Shown: positions 46,501 through 57,764, counted from the stretch's first letter. The stretch is 64,000 nt of DNA from Pectinophora gossypiella (GCF_024362695.1 NC_065415.1:8411438-8475437); one strand, 5' to 3'. The notes: generated from the letters alone by a model not told the origin. A program made the numbers and translations.

Positions 46501-49500
46501 AAAATACAAAAATTTAAATAAACTGACCGTAGAGCAACTCACGGGCAGTAACACAGATCACAGTACCTACCTTAAAGAATGATATGGTAGACCCTTTGCT
46601 CTTAGCGCCATAATATATTGATTTTTGTGCCGCGAGTTCCTCAACCGTGTTAAAGGGGAGGACGTTCTTCTCAACAGTGAGGAAAGCCACCAGGGTACCA
46701 ACATAAGAAGCCACCATTACCATAGTAAAGAACCACCACACACTAGTGATCATACGAGGGGCAAGAGCACTGAAAAATTTGAGAATGTTTTTTTATCTAT
46801 TATATCAGTTAAGTAACATACTAATTTAGTTTCAAATTCAATAGAAGTCGTAAATTGTAAGAGCAAAATTCACTTCCACTTTGTAGTTGTATGAAAATTT
46901 ACAAATGTTCTAAAACCCCAACAGCATATCAAAGTGAAAATGACAACGCCTTCTTATCAGACTTCTTCAGAAGATGAGTAAACTTTTTCGGGTATACATT
47001 TAACATTATGAAAATTATGTTTATCTGTCTGTGAGAATATAATTTATCTTGATTTGTCTTCAGACTCGTATATAATCAATAAAATAATTACTTATAAAAA
47101 TTAAATTCATCTTTAGACTCACATGGGTGCAATCTCTGATCCTTGCTGCATAACAGACCCAATAATGAGCCACACAGAATTTGCAAAACTGAACTGGTTA
47201 CTCAGTTCCTCAGGCGACTCAACACAAGGTACAGGGTTCTGCCATTCTTTGTACGATATTCGACCAACAAATATCATAATTACCGCTATGCCCATCTGCA
47301 CGAACATCATGTAATACCAAACCTGAAAATTTTGAATAACTATTAGTAAGTCTAGCTTCATGTTTTTTAGGGTTCCGATTATTAGAAATGGCTAAAAAAT
47401 AGCGGTTATAATCAATTTGGTTGATATACCAATATTTACATTGAAATAGTACAATCCACGCATTATAATAAACTTTCCGCAAAATGTATTTGGAAACTCT
47501 TGTTTTCACAGTTTAAGGGGTTAACAAAGAAGTTCTTAAAAAAATATACCATAAATAAGTATTATAAGTTTATAAGGACAGGCGTATTTCCAAATTGTGT
47601 CCAAGGACTTACATCTTTTGCGAACACAGCCATAAAGGAAAACATTTCTGGTGGCTGTTTACTCGGCTCCTTGTAGAGTATACCAATGCCTAACGTCATA
47701 AATGGAGTAGAGAAGTCCATGCCTTTTTGTCTCTCTGCTGTTATAGTTAAATCACAAATTGCGAATTCTGCTTTCTGAAACAAAAACTAATATTGTAATA
47801 GGGTCATAATTTTTTAGGTTAGAATCTCTTTTTGAACCTCCACTCTCCATATTTGAAAAAAGAAGTCTGCTTTAAACCATGGACAAAGTACATTCACGAA
47901 ATTTTTATTCATGTAATTTCCATTCTTTTCTGGTGGGTTAAAAAAGCCACATCGAAGCAATTCATCTAAAAAAGCAATATTGATATTTGTCATTTGATTG
48001 CACACTTACTTTTATATGCGCAAATGTCATATTGCAATATTACTTTTTAGATGAATTGCTGCGATGTGGTATTTTTAATACCCCAATGAGTCGTCAACTC
48101 AGGACGAAGATAAAACACGGGATATTATTTATTAATACTTCTTCTTATATTAACAAATTGAAACTCATCAAGGTAAAGTGTGTCTTATTGGTACCTACAA
48201 CTTACATCTTCTCTGATTTTTGCAACCATACCGGTCCACTTGCCACTGCTGTCTAAATTACCGTATGTTGGCTCAACTTCAAACTCATAGTTAAAGCCCA
48301 GTCTTTTGGATAACTCATCAATAAGATCTATTGCGAAGCCTTCGTACTGATCGTTTCCCGTTAGATATTCTGACGACTCTTTTATGTAGGCGTATGGCGG
48401 TGTCTGAAATCGAAAAATGCATTGTAATAGTGACAAATTATTGATTAATGAACGATGGTACTGTATCAAAAGTTATTTTAGATGTTTGCCTCAGATGCCA
48501 TTCACAATTTGATTGGTGAAATATAGTGCGCTAACGGTTCTCGTCCGATAGCAGATTATACCGAAAGCGTCTTAAAGACACATAAACTTAAAGCGTCCTA
48601 AATACATGTATCGCAAGATGAAGTAAGTACCCACCCTTCCACCGAGATTTCTGTAAGACCAACGTGATAGAAAGATAAAATAATAACTTGGTGCAAACCC
48701 GATATCGAACCGAAAAGTAAACCGTCTCCACACAGGACTACAGTGACTTATGTCGATGACAGAGACAAAAAATGGAGAAGTTTATCGCATAGAAGCAAGT
48801 GTCTTTACATAATATATATTCTGTGTTATGTACAAAACGCTAACCATCTAAACCAGCCAATTGTGATCAACATTCAAAAGAGAATTATTTCTACTTACCA
48901 AAGCAATCAAAACTTTAAAAGTTTTATTCCTCATTATTGAATCTTCAGAAATGTCAGGTGCTGGCACAAACGGTCTGTTTATAATCAAAACGTTACCGTC
49001 CCAAACGCCTATCTGAAATTCCAATATATTTTTATTTCGTTTCAGCCTGTTGACAAAATAGTCATAGAGCAACACGAACCTCCGCGGGATTTTATTTCAA
49101 CCGTATGCCGATGTTAAAATCTTTAATTTATACTCACGGTTTGGTTTCCAGCGGGTGTAAGCTCCAATATGTCAAATAGAACATCGTTTCTTTGCCCCTG
49201 TCCATCAAATAACAGGGTTCTTGTAACTCCTTCGACTTTGTTCTAAAAATATTAAGAAATAAGTAATTATAGTTTTAAGTATTATGTATTTAAAAATATA
49301 TCGAAAAATCTGCTTCGGACGGTTTTTGAAACCGCAACTGTTTCTCAAACCGGAACGAGTGCGTTACCCATTAGGTATACCACCGGGTCTTCCCCTTGTC
49401 CATGCGAAATTCTTCGATCTATGTAACATTCGCATGGACAGGAAGAGGACCCTGGGGCCTGTTTAATAAAACTTACAATTGTAAATTACAACAACAATTT

Positions 49501-52500
49501 GATGTTCATTAATTAGCTAATATCAAACTGCAAAATATTCGTGATCACACACTCCGCAATGTACATCAAATTGTCATTGTAATTTACAATTGTAAGTTTT
49601 ATTAAACATGCCCCCGGTGGTGTAATGGTTAACATGCTCGTCCCGGCTTGACAAGAGCTGTGGGTTCAAGTCCCGTTCGTCTGAATTTTTTCGATTAAAT
49701 TTTCTCTTTTTGAGTTTCCCTAAGCACGGGTGAGTGCCAAAAAAAAATTCAAAAATCCTACGTATTTTTTGCCCGTAAAATTATTCCTTATTTGTTAACA
49801 ATCACGTACCGTCCTCATAAAATTTAGCAAAGATGAACCATGTGGCCATGCTTCATACATCTCACAATCTAATGCTTTTGGTTGTATGTCATGCACTTTT
49901 TTTACAGCTTCGTAAATAACTTTGACGGCATCGTGCACTAAAATGACTTTAGTCTTGAGTTGCTCCGGCTCAATCCCTTTTCCTGTTTTTTCATTGAATT
50001 GTTCTGTAAACTGCCACAGATTTGGATCTTCTTCTACGTGAACAAGACGGAACCCTGAAATGGATTAACAACAAAAAAATGTTTTATCGAATTACTTATA
50101 CGCTTTGCTCATTGGAATTCTGATTTTGTGATTGCCTTGTGACTAATTAGCACACACTTTTTAAACAATTTCTCCATGGAGCTGTGAGTGAGCTTTACTT
50201 AATGGGTATATTTCTATTCTCAAACTTCAACTAAACAACTGCGACTGTATTTGAATACAACCTGTCATATTGACGCCTCCGTATCTGTACCGACTCAGGT
50301 CCAATGTAAAGAGATCTGGAGAGACGAAGATGTAAGAATGTTCGTCTGCCATCAGCCCCACTTGCTGTGCATGAAGAAGTAGCTGTTCTAACTTCTTCGA
50401 TGGACAGTCTACAACAAAGTTGTAGTAACCTTGACCCTTTGCTTCTATTAAGACATCTCTGAAAATGAAGATAAAGCATTTTTTTTTTAACTGTGAATGT
50501 GTCACGGGCTGTTGGGGATCGGAGGCCCTTAACTTTGTGAAGGAGATTGGGAGTCGGTTAGAGGATGTGCTCGGTCCAGGTCATATCTGACACATAGTTT
50601 GGATAACGCGATGAGTGTCATGGAGACTTTTGCGTCGGGTGAGACAAGAAGTGGGAGGGGGGAGGAAGGGGAAGGGGCTGTTTGACTGAGCAGGCATCCC
50701 CGCTACAACATTGTAATACGTGTAGTAGTAGTTATATCTTCGAATTTACTTTAAATCTTCAAATATTTGTTATCAGTACAAATGATCTGCATTCAATGTA
50801 ATCCAAATAATATTGTCGTGCATCAATAGCCGTTTGTATCAAACTGATTTGCGTCATCTTAATCACGTGAGGATCAGTTCATATTCGATGGCTTCGCATA
50901 AAAGACATTCTTTCAAACACCTTACAAAAGGTGAAATAGACCCAAAATAAATATCTATAAGTAATATTTTAGTGCTTTACCTGTAATCATCTCCACTAAG
51001 TTCACGTATAGAAACAGTTGCTCTTTCACTACTATTGCCCATCTGCATTAGATTCTCCACTAGTTTCAAACTATGCCCTTTTACGTACAGTATTGTGAAA
51101 TTGTTCCATTCTTTCATATCTATTAATTCAGCGAGTGCCTGAAATTATAAAATGAGCAATAAACATAAACTCTATTATTATTATATTTTATTTATTCTTT
51201 ACTTCTGTTTGTAGCTGAAATGTAGCTGTTTAATACGTTGACGATTATTTTGTTCAGTAAGACTAAATTCCTTTTTACCTACATAAATCACTTTAAGTCT
51301 AAGAACCTATTAGGTCCATTATGTCAGACGCAACACGATGAGAGTTGACCTCTAAAAAAGCAAGGAACATTTTTAATTTTTCTTATCGTCCCAGACCACT
51401 CGGAACTAATAATTTTAAGCCACTAAGTGTACCAAAATGCAAAAGGTGCTGGCAACTCCTCGTACCTACCCGTTTCAGGTTATTGTTGAGATTTCATGTT
51501 AATACTAGATTACATATTAATACTGCAAGCGAATAAAAAATAAACAACATGTTTAGCTGCTGAAGTTCCCAATAAAAATAAAAACCGACAGAGGGTTGGT
51601 GTCGTTTCGATTCAAAAAATCCATCTTCGTTTCAAAAATTGCTGTAATTTATTTATTTTATAAATTATTGTACACAGGATGTTAAAACGCTCGCCTCTCA
51701 CTGTGAGGTCGCAGGCTCGAATCCCAGCACATGCCTAAACCAATGTATGTCGAATTTGTTTTCCAATTCATGTTTGGATCGTAAATGATTATCACGTCCT
51801 CAGCGGTGAAGGAAAACATACATTCCCTAAAAATGCGTTTTCGGAGGTATGTGACCTAACCTGTATTGGGCTGGTTTTCCCTTCGCGGGTTGGAAGGTCA
51901 GACAGGCATTCGCTTCTGTAAAAAACCGACCTGTCAAATCTTCAGGTTAGGTAAGCGGACCCCGTGAAAAACGGGACAATGCTAGGGAGATGATTGTTCA
52001 CAGGATAACACAGAAATACAATATGACATCATGAAGAAAGAAAGGGCAAATCCTATTTCTGACAGAAATTTCTTCCAGTAAGCTTCCTGTAGGCATTTAT
52101 CTTCTAATTACTTGCGGTCTGCCCATCACATCATGGATTACAGGCGTGAGCTTATGTAGGTATTGGATTATTATATACTTACATTATTAAAAGCATCAGG
52201 GCTGGGAAAAAGGCTCAATAAAGTCCAATTCTTAGAGTAGAAATCGTTGGGTTCAATAATAATATGTGGTAGCTCGAGGATATCGCACAATGCCTGTACA
52301 TGTTCGCTAGCTCTTCCTCCAGTGCCATCTATAATGCCTATAACTTCTTCCTGAAACATAAAAACAAGTTTTATCACTAAAACACAGAACTTACCATCCT
52401 AAAATAACATTATCTTGCATATTATAAATGCTATCCTCTTGAGGAATTGATCATCAAAATCAATCAATAATCTTAAGTTCGCTGGAAACATGGTCATTTA

Positions 52501-52922
52501 CCATGATAAATATTGCAGAAACGACAATACGTCCAAACTTACTTTAGCAAGAGCGCACACGTGTTCACTTATTTCAAGTATTTGCCCTCTTCTAGAAACT
52601 TGTTTCACAGAAGTAGTGAAGTTGTACAGCTCTGCACTTAGCTCTAGTGCCACAGCCAGGTCTTCCGCTTCGTCCTCGTAAAACAATCCTCCTGGAACGG
52701 TCCAATATCAAAAATATAGACAGCTACCATTTTTATGAACTCTGCTTTAACCTAAATTAACAGATGTTCGACATAATGATAATAATATTCACATTCCAAA
52801 GAGTAAGTAAAAATGCAATAATGATAGCGATAAAGTTTCTGCAACTTACCGATAACTAGCTGACTCGCTGATAAAACGCATTGTGATGTTATTAAAACTA
52901 GAAACACCGCTTTGGTAAACAT
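40567..52922 (-). CDS. Ionotropic glutamate receptor, kainate type (17 exons)
   Basis: This gene encodes a glutamate-gated cation channel subunit of 913 residues. Exons in order: 52922-52850, 52691-52543, 52350-52183, 51138-50981, 50458-50262, 50054-49810, 49242-49138, 49012-48899, 48403-48206, 47774-47613, 47322-47123, 46769-46571, 46245-46154, 46055-45925, 43977-43862, 42098-41952, 40854-40567. All introns are GT-AG and the reading frame closes. Signal peptide ~1-20; amino-terminal domain ~21-395; S1 ~400-520; M1 ~524-543; pore loop ~568-589 with Gln582 at the Q/R site; M3 ~597-622; S2 ~624-768; M4 ~784-804; tail ending in a Ser run. Ligand contacts: T479, R484, S650-T651, E698. The M3 gate reads SYVGTLVAF instead of SYTANLAAF, which suggests altered gating or a modulatory role. 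Donors of exons 13 (GTTAGT) and 15 (GTTTGT) are non-standard; exon 13 was set by frame and its 92-nt match to the paralogue. The start is the first ATG; the frame continues upstream without another one. Confidence 0.92.
41311..41405 (-). repeat. Retroelement 3' end in intron 16
   Basis: ATAACATAACATAACAAATA, CTTTATTGCACAAACAGG, then AATAGGCGGCCCTGG. Read on the minus strand it ends in GCAATAAAG and a tail. Related to 36376-36480. Confidence 0.5.
42273..42320 (+). repeat. Short dispersed repeat, partial, intron 15
   Basis: TGTAGATTTGCCGCAAATAG, CATTAACTACTTGGCCGG; same family as 9565. Confidence 0.6.
42988..43824. mobile_element. ~840 bp element with ~120 bp TIRs in receptor intron 15
   Basis: Both ends start with TCTCGCGAGATTGTGAACTG reading inward. 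Inverted similarity continues for about 120 bases (GCTTACAATTTAACGTATTA, GATTATAATCTATCGAAGT). The inside has CATAAT-rich repeats and a GC-rich island near 43398-43440 (GGCGGGGGTGGCCCTTGGGC). No transposase frame. Outside the left end, AGATTATAATCTATCGATTT repeats part of the TIR. The right end lies 38 bases from the donor of receptor exon 15. Confidence 0.75.
44768..44923 (+). other. Antisense small open frame with splice-like borders (intron 14)
   Basis: An ATG-started frame of 51 codons lies in intron 14 of the minus-strand receptor, on the other strand (MVSPRNSSCIFLHQL to GLGFIRAMPNYPG). The same text also shows splice-like signals: GTGAGT at 44771, TTTTCAG before 44842, GTAAGT at 44928 and TTGCAG before 45018. 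It resembles no family I know. A nested transcript or a retroelement leader are both possible; chance is also possible. Confidence 0.25.
45024..45050. repeat. Tandem repeat (TTTTTAAAG)x3
   Basis: Three perfect 9-base units in a row, followed by diverged TTTAAAG and TTTTAACG words to about 45100. Confidence 0.8.
45230..45700. other. GC-rich insert in receptor intron 14
   Basis: 45235-45500 is far richer in G+C than the receptor introns (GTGCGGCGCGCATGTGG, GGATAAGGCCCGGTGAAGG). Frames are open on both strands, but no protein is recognised. Together with 44500-45100 it makes about 1.2 kb of foreign-looking sequence, which may be a retroelement leader or fragment. I found no second copy in the window. 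Confidence 0.4.
47930..48086. mobile_element. Hairpin MITE, ~157 bp, receptor intron 9
   Basis: Arms GGTGGGTTAAAAAAGCCACA / ATGTGGTATTTTTAATACCC and TCGAAGCAATTCATCTAAAA / TTTTTAGATGAATTGCTGCG. Same family as 5630 and 13535. Confidence 0.75.
48600..48672 (-). repeat. Dispersed repeat D, receptor intron 8
   Basis: ATCGCAAGATGAAGTAAGTA, CCCACCCTTCCACCGAG, TTTCTGTAAGACCAACGTGA. Same family as 10230 and 54998. Confidence 0.5.
49383..49453. repeat. Hairpin, ~70 bp, receptor intron 6
   Basis: Arms CCGGGTCTTCC and TTGTCCATGCGAA are answered by TTCGCATGGACA and GGAAGAGGACCCTGG, with a ~20 base loop. It touches the MITE that starts at 49454. Confidence 0.6.
49454..49614. mobile_element. 161 bp MITE with 38 bp TIRs, receptor intron 6
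   Basis: Ends GGGGCCTGTTTAATAAAACT and (reversed) GGGGCATGTTTAATAAAACT continue as matching TACAATTGTAAATTACAA. There is one mismatch over 38 bases, which suggests a fairly young insertion. A diverged relative lies near 56690-56790 (CACTCCGAAATGTA, TTGTTATTTACAA). No coding capacity. Confidence 0.75.
49615..49760 (+). repeat. tRNA-derived SINE fragment
   Basis: GGTGGTGTAATGGTTAACAT (A-box) and GGGTTCAAGTCCCG (B-box with a 3-4 bp T-stem) resemble a tRNA. The acceptor arms do not pair, and a T-rich body with GAGTTTCCCTAAGCACGGG follows, so it is a SINE-like relic. Confidence 0.45.
50500..50710 (+). repeat. Dispersed repeat E (LINE 3' UTR-like), receptor intron 4
   Basis: GAGGATGTGCTCGGTCCAGG, TTTTGCGTCGGGTGAGAC, TTTGACTGAGCAGGCATCCC follow the order seen at 19140-19290. 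A purine run GGGAGGGGGGAGGAAGGGG sits at about 50654. Confidence 0.45.
51672..51994 (+). mobile_element. SINE-B, near full length, receptor intron 3
   Basis: tRNA-like head remnant (CGCCTCTCACTGTGAGGTCG, GGCTCGAATCCCAGC), then TTCATGTTTGGATCGTAAAT, CTCAGCGGTGAAGGAAAAC, TTCCCTTCGCGGGTTGGAAG, and an end GTGAAAAACGGGACAATGCT. Antisense to the receptor gene, in the longest of its amino-terminal-domain introns. Confidence 0.8.
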
Positions 52923-53400
52923 TTCAGAACTCAAATGAGTCAACAGTGACCCATTTAGAAAAATCCTCGCTTATCCTACAATATTTACTCCCCATAACCA
53001 CGAAGACGTATAAAATTTAAAGTCGATAAAAGTTAATGAGTTTACGTTATAAAGCACATTGTAATTAGACAAGTTTGGTTGTTGTTTAGGACGGGGCCGT
53101 AATAAACGTTCGGAGATTGTGCCGACTGTTGGTAATGTGTTTAGATTGGTATCGGGACGGCGCGACACGCCGTGTCCAAAATAATCCCGCTAAATATAGG
53201 ACGAGTTTTCCTCAAAACGACATACTTTGCCGCGATACCGTCTGTCTTGTTCCGACGGCGAGAGCGGCAAGATTGCTCAAATCTTCGGCTTAAACAAAAA
53301 ACTAAAATGTCACGTCTCTTTTGTTTGTTTGCGAAATAAAGGGACGCTCAATTCGCGCGTCGTTTGTTTCTGTTGACGTTAGAAGAATCTTGTGAAAATT
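52923..53400 (-). promoter_or_regulatory. 5' flank of minus-strand receptor gene
   Basis: The sequence upstream of the ATG is GC-richer at 53090-53290 than the surroundings. On the minus strand, TATATTTA at about 53195-53188 could act as a TATA box for a transcript starting near 53160. This is a guess from position and composition only. Confidence 0.25.
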
Positions 53401-54354
53401 ATATCCTGTTACTTTAAGATTTTTTCTTAAGTTTGTGGAACGTAATAGTGATAATGAAAATATAATGAAGTTACTTACAGATTATAATGACTTCATACAC
53501 TGACGCAACGCTAATTGTAGACTAAACAACAACACCAGATTTTCTGTGAAACAATACATCGGTATATTGGGAACGCTAGGAATAATGCAGTGCATTTGTC
53601 TTAGCCATTGGTAAGACTTTGGAAGGGATATCAAAATTCATATAATTATCGGCTTTCCTGAGTTATCCATCATCAGATAAATGTAACATTAAAAAGCAAA
53701 TAAATTATCTTTCTTTCTTTCTTTCTCTTTCAAAACTTCAACAGTTTTTTTACCCAGAAACCAATTCCCAAAGTAAATAAACAACCGATGAAAAATAAAA
53801 TGATTTATTTTTCTATAAACATCAACACTTAAGTAAATCAAAATATTTATTTGTGGGTTGTGATGAGGTAAATAGAATTATTTATAACTACTAAATTAAC
53901 TTTGACGGAAATGTGGTTGAACAATTTGAGTTTGAGTAATATTTATGTAGTTTTGGACCTTTGTCTTATTTAATTAGGCGTGATTTTCGTAACACCTTTT
54001 TTTTTAGTCAACCAATCACTTCACGAAATCATTGAATTTGAACCCTATCTGTGCTTGATAATTGCATATCCGCGCCCGCTTTAGTTGAGGTTACTGCATA
54101 ACAATTATTATTATTTGTTTTATTTATTTATTTTGAGGAAGACTTACGGCCATATACATTTTCTAAAATAATAACCAGACAATAACTAAACAAGACACAA
54201 CAAGTCTCCACCTAATAGTGTAGCCACTATTAGCCACTATTATTAATAACTTAGCAGTTATTTACCGTTTTACAATCATAAAAATCAAGAATTAAGAAAA
54301 CAAGTATTATAATAAAAGTAAACAAGTGGTGAACGTGTGTTTAAGTAATTGATC
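53401..54354. other. Non-coding; (TTTC)n microsatellite
   Basis: A (TTTC) run of about five units lies at 53708-53727. Otherwise AT-rich with nothing recognised. Confidence 0.45.
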
Positions 54355-54515
54355 ATCACTAATTTAAGAGCCACGCTCTTGTCGGTGTAGCATTCTCCAC
54401 GCTATTTTTTAGGGAAAAATAGGGCAGTCGTTTCCCTCTTGCCTTCCGTCCCACAGTACTCTGTCTGAAGCGAGTGGGATGGCGCCCAGATTACTCTATT
54501 TCAAAGTCGTACTAG
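54355..54515 (+). repeat. Dispersed repeat F
   Basis: AATTTAAGAGCCACGCTCTT, GTCGGTGTAGCATTCTCCAC, then CTTCCGTCCCACAGTACTC and GAGTGGGATGGCGCCC. The first 60 bases match 28296-28365. Confidence 0.55.
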
Positions 54516-54997
54516 GACTTCTAATAATAATAAAAATAATAATTAATAGGCAAGCCGCAGTAATTGATAACCAAGCAAAAAAAGAAAAACAATTAAATAA
54601 TTATTCGATTGCACTTTGCTTGATTGTCGAATACTGTCACAACACGTTCACCTCTTAATTATTTTTATTGGTAGCGGATGTTTATCCTCTGAAAATATTA
54701 TATAAAAAGTATATGTCTGGCTAGGCATTGCAGGCAGTTTAATTCTACCAAATATTACGGCCGGACATTTTTCTCACGTAAAAACACACAGAGAAATAGT
54801 CATAGAAGTACTTTTAACATAAACAGTAGCACCTGCAAGGACCTACATTACCGTATTAAGGTCAGCACACACCCGTAGTAGCGAGGCTACAACATAACAA
54901 TGCACGTTTCGCGTGAAACTCTTCAATTCAATTCTCTTTTAGAACTGAAAAGCGTCCGAGTGTTAAGACGTTTAAAGAGTCTCCTTTACCTGTTATC
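54516..54997. other. Non-coding, nothing recognised
   Basis: No gene or repeat copy recognised. Confidence 0.4.
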
Positions 54998-55130
54998 TTA
55001 TTTTGTTAAATAGCATAAGATCACGACTATATCCCAATTAGGATAGTAAGAGGTACTTCCGTCGCAAAATGGATTAAGTACCCACACCTTACCGAGCTTT
55101 CTGTTAGACCAACGTGGTAGGTTGTGAGCC
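54998..55130 (-). repeat. Dispersed repeat D
   Basis: CCCAATTAGGATAGTAAGAG, GTCGCAAAATGGATTAAGTA, CCGAGCTTTCTGTTAGACCA. Reverse of the order at 10230-10345. Confidence 0.55.
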
Positions 55131-55952
55131 GTATCGCCGTCTATAATGGTCGAGCCAACTGTGTTAATGAAACAAGTACAAGGTACAAGCAAATAGGTAA
55201 TAGGAAGGTATATTTTGTTATATATCAAAAAAGAGATTAGAGTCTAAAATGCTACATCATCATCATGACGAGCCAATGCTCGTTCTGAACATAGTCCTCT
55301 CGTAAGGAACGCCACTGGGCTCAGTTCTCGGCTTTTTTCCTCCAGCCACAAAATGTTACGGTTTCCAAATGTCTAAATTAATAATACTCAAAGTCAACAA
55401 CTTATCATACATTCTTCTCTTTTTTCTTCTCCGTGGGTTGTTTCTGCAGATTGCTCAGGACCCCTCAAATCAAAAACTGACTCCTCATCACTCCGTACGT
55501 TTTACATTCATTCATTGTATATTTCAATATTACAAAAAACTTCATAGAACAAGTTCCTACCAAGTTCTATTAGGTTATTTAATAATATGAAGCTCAGTAT
55601 TTTAAAGTAGGTATATTCGCCGTGAAGTACCTAACTGCTCTCATATTTAAACTGATACCGGACCTAAACGACCGCAAGAGTTCATAAGCAGCTTACTTCG
55701 TTTACAAAGTAACATTTTCGCTGTCAAACGCTAAAAGGGCTGTTCCATACAAGTATTTAACCGAACGTTGTAGTTCTACGCCATTTGCAGGGCATTCTGA
55801 ACAAAGGAATTTCAGGGAGCAGAATAATTATTTCTACTCATCAACCAGATAAAGAGCACATCCAACGTTGTTCACTACGGATTATTCGAGGCGTTTTTAA
55901 AGTAGTTCAAAGATTTTCAATGTAATCGTATGGATTTGTTAATGGTCGGGAG
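55131..55952. other. Non-coding, nothing recognised
   Basis: A stretch at 55260-55340 (CGAGCCAATGCTCGTTCTG, GGAACGCCACTGGGCTCAG) is GC-richer and may be a retroelement piece. No gene. Confidence 0.35.
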
Positions 55953-56274
55953 CTGTAGTAGCCCAGTTGGTAGAACGCTTGCCTCTCACTTTGAGGTCGC
56001 ATGATCGTATCCAGCACAGGCCTAAACCAATGATTGTCGAATTTGTTTTCGAATTCATGTTTGGATCATAAATGATTATCACGTGCTCAGCGGTGAAGGA
56101 AACCCACATTCCCGAGAAATACATTTTCGGAATTAAGTGGCCTAACCTGTATTAGGTTGGTTTTCCATTCACGGGTTGATAAGTCAGACAGGCTGTCGCT
56201 TCTGTAAAAACTGACAAATATTCAGGTTAGGTAAGCGGATCCCATGAAAAACGTGATATCGCTAGAGTGGTGAC
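55953..56274 (+). mobile_element. SINE-B, full length
   Basis: The best tRNA-like head of the family: GTAGCCCAGTTGGTAGAACG (A-box), CTCTCACTTTGAGGTCGCAT, with a degraded B-box (GATCGTATCCAGC). The body has GAATTCATGTTTGGATCATA, GTGCTCAGCGGTGAAGGAAA, GGTTGGTTTTCCATTCACGG, and the end TTCAGGTTAGGTAAGCGGAT. Confidence 0.8.
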
Positions 56275-57218
56275 ATACCTACATCAGTCGTGGATACACT
56301 CAGCTGAGTGTATTGCAAACCTCTAAGCACAGATGTTGGGTTGTAGAGCGGGTGTGGGTAACAACTACAACCAGGTCAATTGCAGAGGTGGTTAATTAAA
56401 CGGTTTCCACTGCACACGACGGCCACGTATTGTACTGACTCACTGGTTGAGAGATCGGGAAGATCGGAGTTATTAGATGCTGGTTGTTAATTATTAACGA
56501 TGGAAAGTTCAAATTGAAAAAACATCGTCGTTACTAGATTAGTTACCTATCCCACTACAAGGTGAAAAACACCTTTTTCTACATCTTCCACTTGTCTCTT
56601 GTCGCCGACATCCGTCTTTTGCAGCCTAATATTATTAGTCGCTACTTAATTCTCTATTAGAGAACTTTTCGTGGGACCTATTTCATAGCCGTGACAATTG
56701 TAATTTACTATGACTGCAATATATCTATTGAAATCAAACACTCCGAAATGTAATATACATTGAATTGTTATTTACAATATATTCATGTTTTTGGCGACTT
56801 CCCACATCAAATGCGACTTTTCGGGGAAAGAAACGGTTTTCTAAACATTGCGTGGTCCCAAATAAAATGGGACTTTTGTCTAAGGTTAAAACCTTCTTAC
56901 CAAACTTTACAACAGTATGTCACGTACTTATTACTGGTTTCCTCTTTGTATTAAATAATAAAAATCTGTAATATCATTGGGTCAGTGTAGTTCTACGTCG
57001 ACGAACTGCGCTCCGCATAATATTAGAGATTTTCTAATTAAGTAAAATGAAATAGTTAAAACGAGACTGCTTGCTGAATGCGTAAGTATCTTACTAAGTA
57101 CTTGCACAAGGTTTCGTGTTTATATTTCCATCATATTTTAATTAGGTACCTATTTAGAAGTACATTTGTAAAGGACGAAATAGCATATTGCGAACCGGGT
57201 AAGGGTAAGTAGTAATTT
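56275..57218. other. Non-coding; old MITE relic
   Basis: 56690-56790 is a diverged copy of the 49454-49614 MITE. The rest is unrecognised. Confidence 0.4.
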
Positions 57219-57278
57219 CCGGCCAAGTAGTCATGCCATCCGCGGCAAATCTACAATAAGTCAGGTCAAAAAAAAAGG
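57219..57278 (-). repeat. Short dispersed repeat (TTGACGTGACTTATTGTAG family)
   Basis: CCGGCCAAGTAGTCATGCCA, TCCGCGGCAAATCTACAATA, AGTCAGGTCAAAAAAAAAGG. Confidence 0.65.
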
Positions 57279-57764
57279 TAAGAGCCTTCAGCGTTCTCCA
57301 TTTGTAAATGCCGTTTAAAAAAAAAGAGAAAAGCATGGCAAATTAAAGCTTATAACTATGGGAATAAGGAAACGTCAAATGTGATATTATATTAAATTGG
57401 CTCTACTATAATGTTACATGCGAAAGTGAGTATACTTTCGTCACACTTTCACACAACAAATTATCACTTGTGGCTCGATCATCTTGGGTAAATTCTGCAA
57501 AAGTAACTTTTGATATGTTTGCTATTCAAATTTATAAGGCGTCATTTAATCTCAAATTGTAATATTTTTAAACTGATTCAGCGATTTAAGCTCATAAATT
57601 GAAGATTTCATACATTATTGGTGGATTTCATAAAATCAATCAGGCTTTCATATTCATGAAAATTTTATAGCTATATTCTTGTAGCACATTGTAATATAGG
57701 TGAAGTTATGAGGAATGTAATGTACCCACTTTAGAACTCGCACTAATATATTTGACATTTAGTG
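57279..57764. other. Non-coding, nothing recognised
   Basis: No gene or repeat copy recognised. Confidence 0.4.

Noticed and set aside
49611..49685. Possible tRNA gene (A- and B-box, GGTTCAAGTCCC)
   Set aside because: The acceptor arms do not pair and the anticodon stem is weak. A SINE-like body follows.
52923..52943. Upstream extension of the minus-strand receptor start
   Set aside because: The frame is open but begins with TTG. The first ATG (52922) directly precedes a good signal peptide.
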